Positions 1-7,067 of a stretch of DNA of 7,655 bases are shown here, in pieces (positions within the stretch are counted from its first letter, which is position 1; each line of letters begins with the position of its first letter). The stretch lies in the NCBI GenBank assembly GCA_035546175.1, contig DASZWW010000384.1, positions 1-7,655 on the forward strand. Reading direction: 5' to 3'. The notes beneath the pieces were generated by a model. It was not told the origin of the DNA. It did not search any database and saw only the letters and a program-made list of their open reading frames with translations. The translations under genes were made by a program, and so were the position numbers. The stretch comes from DASZFV01 sp035546175 (GTDB taxonomy: Bacteria > Myxococcota_A > Polyangia > Fen-1088).

Positions 1-765
1 CTCGCCGATGCCTGGGCGCGCCTCGCCGGCGTCCCCCTGCGCGCGTTCCTCGGCGGCGACGCGCCGCCGGCGCCGCTCCCGACGGACATCACGCTCCCCA
101 TCGGCGCGCCGGACTACGTCGCGGGGCTCGCGCGCTCGTACCGCGCCGCGGGCTTCGACTGCTTCAAGGTGAAGGTCGGGCGGGACCACCGCGCGGACCA
201 CGCCGCCCTCCGCGCCGTCGCCGCCGCCGTGCCGGACGCGCGCTTCCGGCTCGACGCGAACGCCGGCTACTCGGCGCGCGACGCCCTCGATCTCCTCGAT
301 CGACTGTCGGCCGACGGCCTCCCGCTCGAGTGCTTCGAGCAGCCCTGCGCCCGCGACGACCTCGCGGGCATGGCCGAGGTCGCGGCGCGCTCCCCGGTGC
401 CCGTCGTCGCCGACGAGTCGTTCCGCGGGCGCGACGATCTCGAGCGCCTCGTGGCCGCGCGGGCGGCCCACGGCGTGAACCTCAAGCTCGTGAAGCACGG
501 CGGCCCCGTGGCCGCGGTCGCGCTCGGCCGGGAGGCGCGGCGCCTCGGGCTCCGGCTCATGGCGGGCGCGATGGTCGAGACGCGCGTCGGCATTGCCACC
601 ATGGCCCACGTCGTGGCGGCGCTCGGCGGCGTCGATTGGATCGACCTCGACACGGCGTTCCTGCTGGCGAGCGATCCCTTCGCGGGCGGCTACCGAGCCG
701 AGGGCGCGACGCTCGTCCTCGAGCCGGGCGCGGGCTCGGGCGTCGTCGAGCGCGCCGCGGGCTGA
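1..765 (+). CDS. Dipeptide epimerase (enolase superfamily), 5' truncated by window edge
   Basis: The reading frame is open from base 1 and ends at TGA 763-765, giving 254 residues. A GTG at 169 lies inside the conserved core and is not the start. The enolase-superfamily barrel motifs appear in order: the KxK pair (Lys56, Lys58), the metal ligands DAN (Asp85), FEQP (Glu113) and ADES (Asp138), and the sixth-strand NLKLVKHGG (Lys162/Lys165). Near the C-terminus a DxD pair (Asp215, Asp217, in WIDLDT) matches the motif that holds the substrate alpha-ammonium group in L-Ala-D/L-Glu-type dipeptide epimerases. Members interconvert epimers at the second residue of dipeptides, usually in recycling of peptidoglycan peptides, in the cytoplasm. 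The N-terminal capping domain, roughly 80-100 residues, lies outside the window. Exact dipeptide specificity cannot be read from the fragment. Its 3' end overlaps the opposite-strand lipoprotein gene by 76 bases. Confidence 0.9.
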   Translation, partial: LADAWARLAGVPLRAFLGGDAPPAPLPTDITLPIGAPDYVAGLARSYRAAGFDCFKVKVGRDHRADHAALRAVAAAVPDARFRLDANAGYSARDALDLLDRLSADGLPLECFEQPCARDDLAGMAEVAARSPVPVVADESFRGRDDLERLVAARAAHGVNLKLVKHGGPVAAVALGREARRLGLRLMAGAMVETRVGIATMAHVVAALGGVDWIDLDTAFLLASDPFAGGYRAEGATLVLEPGAGSGVVERAAG

Positions 766-1133
766 GCCTCGCGCCGCGCCGCCGCGCGGATCTCCTTGGT
801 CGAGATCGCCCACGTCCCGGCGATGCGGAAGAACGTCACCTTGCCAAACGCCGCGCCGTTCGCGCAGGCGAAGGTCGCCATCGCGGCGTCGCCCGCGAGC
901 TCGGCGTCGACGAGGCGCACGCCCGCGGCGCCAGCGTCGACCAGGCACGGCGCGACCTCGTCGAGCCCCACGATGCGCGCGAGCAGGAGCTCTCGATCGC
1001 CGGGCGCGGGCGGTGGCGGCGCCTCGCCCGGCCCGCCGTGCGTCCGGCAGCAGGCCGCCGTCGTCGACACGACCGCGCCCAGGAGGAGGAGCACGCGTGG
1101 GAGCGCTCGCGGAGCGGAGCGGCGTCTCGCCAT
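690..1133 (-). CDS. Small putative lipoprotein of unknown function
   Basis: I do not recognise the family. The 147-residue product starts with an Arg-rich n-region and a hydrophobic stretch (about residues 11-27) ending TTAACC, a plausible though non-canonical lipobox with Cys28 or Cys29 as the lipidated residue. A Pro/Gly-rich linker follows (32-45), then a compact domain (46-115) with two further cysteines (63 and 90) that could form a disulfide in the periplasm. The tail (116-147) is Pro/Ser/Ala-rich and is the part that overlaps the epimerase gene on the other strand. I chose ATG 1133 because the signal peptide follows directly; a TTG at 1172 would add 13 unlikely residues. The Shine-Dalgarno is weak. 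Third positions are almost all G or C in the domain region, which supports real coding. A TTGACT (1167-1172, minus) could be a -35 box, but no good -10 follows. Confidence 0.68.
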   Translation of the reverse strand: MARRRSAPRALPRVLLLLGAVVSTTAACCRTHGGPGEAPPPPAPGDRELLLARIVGLDEVAPCLVDAGAAGVRLVDAELAGDAAMATFACANGAAFGKVTFFRIAGTWAISTKEIRAAARREAQPAARSTTPEPAPGSRTSVAPSAR

Positions 1134-1240
1134 CTGATCCGGCAAGGTCGGCAGAAACGAGGGCGGAGTCAAACGCGCCTGCGCAACTCGCGCGGCGCCC
1201 TGCGCACCTTGCGCCGGCCCGCTCCCGACCGGAGCGAGAA

Positions 1241-1261
1241 CCCCTCGATCTCATTGAGGGG
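1241..1261. repeat. Hairpin with 9-bp stem and 3-nt loop
   Basis: CCCCTCGAT is followed by loop CTC and ATTGAGGGG. The arms pair over 9 bp with a single G-T pair. It lies about 170 bases beyond the stop of the 1431-1976 gene in its direction of transcription. There is no T-tract on either side, so it is at best a non-canonical terminator or an mRNA 3'-end stabiliser. Confidence 0.55.
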
Positions 1262-1307
1262 TGAATCGGCACGGCGCCTGCACGACAGCCCCGGGGGACG
1301 GAAGGGG

Positions 1308-1330
1308 CCGGGACGCCGAGGCGTCGCCGG
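1308..1330. repeat. Inverted repeat, GACGCC/GGCGTC core
   Basis: Perfect 6-bp arms (1312-1317 and 1320-1325) around a 2-nt centre are flanked by CCGG on both sides, with one bulged base at 1326. It sits in the same non-coding stretch, about 100 bases past the stop of the minus-strand lipoprotein gene at 1431. It could help end transcription or be a protein site, but in DNA this GC-rich some such palindromes arise by chance. Confidence 0.4.
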
Positions 1331-1430
1331 CAGCAGTTGAGGTTCGGCGTGCTCGCGGGGCGACGCGTGGTAAGCGCGGCCTCGCGCGCACGCCACCTCG
1401 TTTCGGTGAGCGGTCGCGACCCGCGCCGCG

Positions 1431-1976
1431 CTAGTAGTTGTAGACGAGCTTGCCCGCGAAGCGCACCGACACGTCGATCGTCCAGTCGTTCGAGGGCATC
1501 GCGCCCGCGACGTCGAGGGTGAACGTCGCCGCGTCCGTGTTCCACTGGTCGAGCGTGTTCACGGGGTTCGCGCTCTCGATCGTGAGCACGTTCGTCGAGG
1601 GCGCTCCCGCGGCGCGCTCGTAGTTGATGAGCTCGACCGGCGTGTGCACGCCGTCGCTCATCGTCACGCGCATGTTCTTGAGGAAGTCGAAGTTGTCGAT
1701 GCCCGACTTCGCCGTGAGCGTGACGCCCATGGCCTTGACCTCGGTCTTGAGGCCCGTCGGCAGCTCGAGCCGCTGGTGCTGCTGCGAGAAGCTCTGCGTG
1801 AGCGCGACGTCGCCGCCGTCGACGCCCGCGGGGGCGACGCCCTGGAAGGCGACGTCGTGCTGGGTGATCTCCACCTCGGGCACGTCGGCCTCGACCTGCA
1901 GCATGCACCCACCCGTCGCGAGCGAGGCGAGGGTGAAGGCGCCGAGGAGGAGGGAGCGGAGGCTAAGGTTCTTCAT
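1431..1976 (-). CDS. Putative secreted lipoprotein, unknown function
   Basis: I do not recognise the family. The 181-residue product begins MKNLSLRSLLLGAFTLASLA, a classic signal peptide, followed by TGGC with Cys24 as the likely lipidated residue (the -3 position is Thr rather than the usual Leu/Val/Ile). The mature 158 residues have no other cysteine. They alternate hydrophobic and polar residues, as in a beta-sandwich, for example VEADVPEVEITQHDVAFQGV at 28-47 and DWTIDVSVRFAGKLVYNY at the C-terminus. The protein ends in an aromatic residue. The start is ATG 1976, with AAAGGG just upstream that overlaps the end of the previous gene. Only 7 bases separate it from the barrel-like gene 1984-2652, so the two are probably co-transcribed and perhaps translationally coupled. 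An envelope location, with the lipoprotein attached to or exposed from the outer membrane beside the barrel, is inference. Confidence 0.85.
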   Translation of the reverse strand: MKNLSLRSLLLGAFTLASLATGGCMLQVEADVPEVEITQHDVAFQGVAPAGVDGGDVALTQSFSQQHQRLELPTGLKTEVKAMGVTLTAKSGIDNFDFLKNMRVTMSDGVHTPVELINYERAAGAPSTNVLTIESANPVNTLDQWNTDAATFTLDVAGAMPSNDWTIDVSVRFAGKLVYNY

Positions 1977-1983
1977 GGCCCTT

Positions 1984-2652
1984 TCACCCGAAGTAGACGA
2001 TGAGACCGATCTTGCCCGAGGGGCCGATGACCTTGACGTCCGCGCCCTGCGGGACGGTGACCTGGAGCCCGCTGGAGTTCTGACCGTTGATCGACGGCGT
2101 GTTGTTGAAGATGGCGTCGACGTTGTAGAGGTGGCCCTGGAGGTAGCTGAGCCCGCCGTGGATGAAGAACGTCGCGCGCTTGTAGCCGAAGTCGAGGCCG
2201 AGGTGCGCGTTGACGAAGTCGTAGCCCACGCGCTCGAGCGACGGTCCGAACGCCGAGCTCACGATCCCGGGGCCGAAGACCTTCGCGGCGGTCGTGTTCG
2301 CGTTGCCTTCGAAGTAGTGCCCGATCTCCAGCGTCCCCGAAGGGCCGCGGCCGAACGGCAGGAGGGTCGCGCCGACGCGGACGCCCTTGCTGATCATGTT
2401 GTAGCCGCCGCCGAAGCTCATGCGCAGCGCCTTCCAGGGCCGCCAGACGAGAGAGCCCTGCATCCCGTCGGGGATGCCGGCGTCCGCCATGATGCCGATC
2501 GACGGGAGTGAGCGCGTCGCGGGCGGCGGCGCGGTCGCCGCGATCGTCTCGACGGGCGCCTCCTCCGCCGGCGCGCCGGGCGCCTCCTGCGCCACGGCCG
2601 CGGTGCTCGTGGCCAGGACGGCCAGCAGAGCCAGTGAGCGCGCGCATCGCAT
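1984..2652 (-). CDS. Putative outer-membrane beta-barrel protein
   Basis: The 222-residue product has a signal peptide (MRCARSLALLAVLATSTAAVA, cleavage probably after Ala21) and a Pro/Ala/Glu-rich stretch (22-47). The remaining roughly 175 residues are Gly/aromatic-rich with alternating hydrophobicity, such as RMSFGGGYNMISKGVRVGA, GTLEIGHYFEG and KRATFFIHGGLSYLQGHLYN. It closes with KIGLIVYFG, resembling a last transmembrane beta-strand. The size would fit a barrel of about 8 strands. No enzyme motif is visible and the cargo or role is unknown. ATG 2652 is preferred over an adjacent GTG 2655. AGGAGAAG (2671-2678, minus) is a good Shine-Dalgarno word but lies 15 bases before the GTG, so the start is less certain than the frame. 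It is first in an operon with lipoprotein 1431-1976. The AT-rich palindromic region upstream suggests specific regulation. Confidence 0.85.
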   Translation of the reverse strand: MRCARSLALLAVLATSTAAVAQEAPGAPAEEAPVETIAATAPPPATRSLPSIGIMADAGIPDGMQGSLVWRPWKALRMSFGGGYNMISKGVRVGATLLPFGRGPSGTLEIGHYFEGNANTTAAKVFGPGIVSSAFGPSLERVGYDFVNAHLGLDFGYKRATFFIHGGLSYLQGHLYNVDAIFNNTPSINGQNSSGLQVTVPQGADVKVIGPSGKIGLIVYFG

Positions 2653-2755
2653 CACTGACTTACTTCGGCACTTCTCCTGGTAACCTGAGTTACTTTTATT
2701 TCAATTTAGGCAATGCAGCTAACGCCTGGAGAGCGAGCTGCGGTGGCCGACATAT

Positions 2756-2774
2756 TAGTCAATAGTATTGACTA
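2756..2774. repeat. Perfect 19-bp inverted repeat, likely operator
   Basis: TAGTCAATA, a central G, then TATTGACTA: perfect 9-bp arms. The centre lies about 110 bases upstream of the barrel gene start. Each arm contains the word TTGAC (GTCAA inverted), and another TTGAC follows at 2776-2780, so there are three half-sites. The near-zero spacer makes a stable RNA hairpin unlikely; a dimeric transcription factor site is the simplest reading. Confidence 0.6.
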
Positions 2775-2799
2775 TTTGACCATGAAATGAGCCGCTGAT

Positions 2800-2837
2800 A
2801 TTCCGCTATTCCGGAAATACGAAATCGCACATTCCGG
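2800..2837. repeat. ATTCCG word repeated three times
   Basis: TATTCCG occurs in tandem at 2799-2805 and 2807-2813 (8-bp period), and ATTCCGG again at 2831-2837. The second copy is part of the 8-bp palindrome TTCCGGAA (2809-2816). This AT-rich cluster is next to the 19-bp inverted repeat and just downstream of the W-x-DPF gene stop. It may be a second protein-binding site. Confidence 0.4.
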
Positions 2838-2876
2838 TGGCGCGACGCGGCGGCGCGACCAGGCTGACCGGGCGGT

Positions 2877-4199
2877 CTAGCGGCTACGCTTCTTGAGCAC
2901 GCCCCAGCCGCTGGCCGGGCGCGCCTCGGACGCCGAGGCGCGGGCAGGGTGGCGGGTGGCGATCTCCCACTTCGAGCTCTCGTTCTTGCCGAGATCGCGC
3001 ATCGCCACGGACGCGCGCGCCGGCTCGGACGTCGTCTGCGTGAAGGGGTCCTTCCACGCTCCGTTCCCGGCAGGACGGGCCGCAGGCTCCGTCTTCTTGG
3101 GCGCCGCGGCGGGCGTCGCGGGCGAGGCCGAGGTGGACGTCGGCGCGGCCCGGCGACCGGTCTTGCGGGTCTCGGGCTCCGAAGCGAAGGGATCGTTCCA
3201 GCTCGTGTCGGTCGTCGCCGTGGGACGCGAGGCCGCCTCTTTCTTCAGAGCTTGTGTCGAGGCGACGGGCCGCTTGTCCGCGAAAGGATCGCTCCAGTTC
3301 GCGGGCGCCGGTGCAGCCGCCTTGCCACCCCTGCGGCTCGAGCGGGCGGCGACGGGCGAGGGCCGCTCGGGCGCGATGACCGCAGGACCGTTTCCGGCCG
3401 CGCCCTGCACGACCTGGATGACGCCCGGGCTCGGCTTCGCGGGCTTGACGGCCACCGGGGCGGGCGGCGGAGCGGGGGCCGGCGTCGGCGAGATCTCGGG
3501 CTGCTTCGCCCACTCGGGCAGGCCGCTCGACTGCGCGCGCGGCGCCGGCATGGCCGGGCCCTTGTCCGCCATCTTCAGCATCTCGTCGACGCTGTCGCCC
3601 TTCTTCTTGCCCGCGGGCTTCTCCTTGGCGCCGGAGAGCAGGGCTTCGAGGTCCTTGTCGCTCGCCGTCGACGCGCGCCTCTTGCTCGGCGAGTCCTCTT
3701 CGCGGAGGAGCTTGTCGATGAACTTGTCATCGGCCGGCTTCGCGGCCGCCACGGGCTTCTGGGCCGCCGCGGTCTCGAGCTGGGGCGAGATCTCGTGCGC
3801 CCGGGCCGGCTCGTTCTTCTCCGGCTGGATCAGGGAGATCTCCGCCTTGTCGTTCTTTCTGCTCGCCGGCGTCGACGCTGGCCTCGGCGCGGGCTCGAGC
3901 GCGGCCTGCCGCTCCTTCTCCTGCGCCGCCTTCTCGTTGATGGCGCGCGCGCGCGCGATCTTTTCGAGCTCCTTGCGCGTGCTGTCCGGCCCCATCACCT
4001 TGTCTTCCCACTGCGTCTGCTTCTTCATCGACTTGTCGTCGGCGTGAAGCTCCAGCGGCTTGGCGGCGTCGGCGTCCTTCGCCTTGCTCTTCGCCGCGGC
4101 CGCCTTGGCCTTCGCCGGGGCTGCGTGAGCCAGCGAGACGAAGACACCGAGGACACCGACTGACGCGATGGCGGTAGACGCCAGGAACTTCGACCGCAT
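2877..4199 (-). CDS. Secreted low-complexity protein with three W-x-DPF motifs
   Basis: I do not recognise the family. The 440-residue product starts with a signal peptide (MRSKFLASTAIASVGVLGVF, then VSLAHA, cleavage probably after Ala26). The rest is Ala/Pro/Lys/Ser-rich and probably largely disordered. A charged, probably helical stretch (about 56-100) is followed by three similar short amphipathic motifs, FIDKLL (160-165), DLEALL (183-188) and SVDEML (203-208). A Pro-rich linker (226-260) comes next, then three W-x-DPF motifs: WSDPF 302-306, WNDPF 334-338 and WKDPF 382-386. There is no catalytic motif. Repeated short motifs in a disordered chain suggest a periplasmic scaffold or tether that binds a partner several times; this is inference. 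ATG 4199 is chosen because GGAGG lies 6 bases upstream and the signal peptide begins there; the frame extends upstream to 4289 without good start signals. It is divergent from the kinase gene. Confidence 0.88.
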   Translation of the reverse strand: MRSKFLASTAIASVGVLGVFVSLAHAAPAKAKAAAAKSKAKDADAAKPLELHADDKSMKKQTQWEDKVMGPDSTRKELEKIARARAINEKAAQEKERQAALEPAPRPASTPASRKNDKAEISLIQPEKNEPARAHEISPQLETAAAQKPVAAAKPADDKFIDKLLREEDSPSKRRASTASDKDLEALLSGAKEKPAGKKKGDSVDEMLKMADKGPAMPAPRAQSSGLPEWAKQPEISPTPAPAPPPAPVAVKPAKPSPGVIQVVQGAAGNGPAVIAPERPSPVAARSSRRGGKAAAPAPANWSDPFADKRPVASTQALKKEAASRPTATTDTSWNDPFASEPETRKTGRRAAPTSTSASPATPAAAPKKTEPAARPAGNGAWKDPFTQTTSEPARASVAMRDLGKNESSKWEIATRHPARASASEARPASGWGVLKKRSR

Positions 4200-4205
4200 C
4201 GGAAA

Positions 4206-4217
4206 CCTCCACGGAGG
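4206..4217 (-). promoter_or_regulatory. Shine-Dalgarno within an inverted repeat
   Basis: On the minus strand GGAGG (4206-4210) lies 6 bases before ATG 4199 and fixes the start of the W-x-DPF gene. Directly upstream, two bases away, is its exact complement CCTCC (4213-4217). In the mRNA the two could pair over about 4 bp and mask the ribosome site, although the loop is tight. Bulk translation may be only mildly affected. Confidence 0.6.
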
Positions 4218-4238
4218 GGCGAGGGGGTACGGAGAGCG

Positions 4239-4267
4239 ATTATCCGCACTCCCAATTGGTTTGACAA
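4239..4267 (-). promoter_or_regulatory. Sigma-70-type promoter of the W-x-DPF gene
   Basis: On the minus strand, TTGTCA (4262-4267, 5 of 6 to consensus) and GATAAT (4239-4244, 5 of 6) are separated by exactly 17 bases. Transcription would begin near 4232, giving a leader of roughly 33 bases that carries the Shine-Dalgarno inverted repeat. The 8-bp palindrome CCAATTGG (4252-4259) sits in the spacer and could be an operator half-site or chance. This is the best promoter in the window. Confidence 0.75.
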
Positions 4268-4433
4268 GCGGATACCAGGCGACGTGCACCCAGCACTACG
4301 CATTTGCACCCATCTGTAGGTGTCTCGACGCCCGCCGTTCCGTGCGGCGGAGAGCCGCGCGAGGGGCCGACGCGGCGCGCGGCGAGACCTTCAATGTTCA
4401 CGCTTTCCGTCGATGTCAAGGCGGCGACACGGC
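4268..4433 (+). other. Upstream region and probable leader of the kinase gene
   Basis: Non-coding in my reading: third-position GC bias is weaker here than inside the kinase gene, and the in-frame translation upstream of 4434 is merely Arg-rich. It holds a direct repeat (4285-4312) and an all-GC 6-bp hairpin (CCGCCG 4332-4337, CGGCGG 4345-4350, 7-nt loop). A TTGACA at 4261-4266 faces the kinase, but no -10 box lies at the right distance, so I could not place the kinase promoter. Confidence 0.5.
4285..4312. repeat. TGCACCCA direct repeat, 20-bp period
   Basis: TGCACCCA occurs at 4285-4292 and 4305-4312, a start-to-start distance of 20 bp, close to two helical turns. The pair lies between the divergent W-x-DPF promoter and the kinase gene. 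Such spacing suits a protein that binds two sites on the same DNA face and may act on either gene; no regulator is identified. Confidence 0.4.
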
Positions 4434-7055
<2,622 letters not shown>

Positions 7056-7067
7056 CGGCGGGGTATC

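Larger units (their letters stand above)
1134..1430. other. Non-coding stretch between two minus-strand genes
   Basis: About 300 bases with no convincing gene; open frames here give Arg/Pro/Ala-rich peptides without family features. It is the 3' flank of the 1431-1976 lipoprotein gene and the 5' flank of the 690-1133 lipoprotein gene, both on the minus strand. It holds two clear inverted repeats (1241-1261 and 1308-1330), a short one at 1221-1235 (GCTCC/GGAGC) and a CCCCGGGG octamer near 1290. Transcription of the upstream operon probably ends here and that of the small lipoprotein begins near 1140-1200. Confidence 0.6.
2656..2876 (-). promoter_or_regulatory. AT-rich control region upstream of the barrel/lipoprotein operon
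   Basis: This gene-free stretch lies between the stop of the W-x-DPF gene and the start of the barrel gene, both on the minus strand, so it should hold the operon promoter. Bases 2681-2820 are about 43% GC by hand count, far below the surrounding coding DNA. It contains a perfect 19-bp inverted repeat (2756-2774), an extra TTGAC at 2776-2780, ATTCCG repeats (2800-2837) and a short GTAAC/GTTAC hairpin (2680-2693) in the probable leader. I could not find a minus-strand -35/-10 pair with good spacing, so the promoter may use an alternative sigma factor or an activator. Confidence 0.55.

Noticed and set aside
1169..1396. A 75-residue minus-strand frame in the non-coding stretch
   Set aside because: It is Arg/Pro-rich, has no ribosome site, and contains both hairpins; it reads like GC-rich non-coding DNA.
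1624..2511. A 295-residue plus-strand frame across the barrel/lipoprotein operon
   Set aside because: It is antisense to two minus genes that have signal peptides and correct spacing; it has no ribosome site or recognisable domain.
2680..2700. Plus-strand intrinsic terminator (GTAAC/GTTAC stem then TTTTATTT)
   Set aside because: The stem is only 5 bp with an AT-rich core and no plus-strand transcript is expected to arrive there.
2776..2804. Plus-strand promoter TTGACC-17-TATTCC
   Set aside because: Only three of six -10 positions match and no plus-strand gene lies downstream.
2893..4163. Two long plus-strand frames opposite the W-x-DPF gene
   Set aside because: The minus frame has a signal peptide, a good ribosome site and a near-consensus promoter. 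The plus frames have no start signals and give Arg/Leu/Gly-rich text.
4291..4308. A sigma-54 promoter (CAGCAC then TTTGC) for the kinase
   Set aside because: The GC-box words are two bases out of the required spacing and the -24 GG is missing.
4320..4433. N-terminal extension of the kinase from GTG 4320
   Set aside because: The extra 38 residues are Arg-rich without conserved features, third positions are less GC-biased there, and no ribosome site precedes the GTG.
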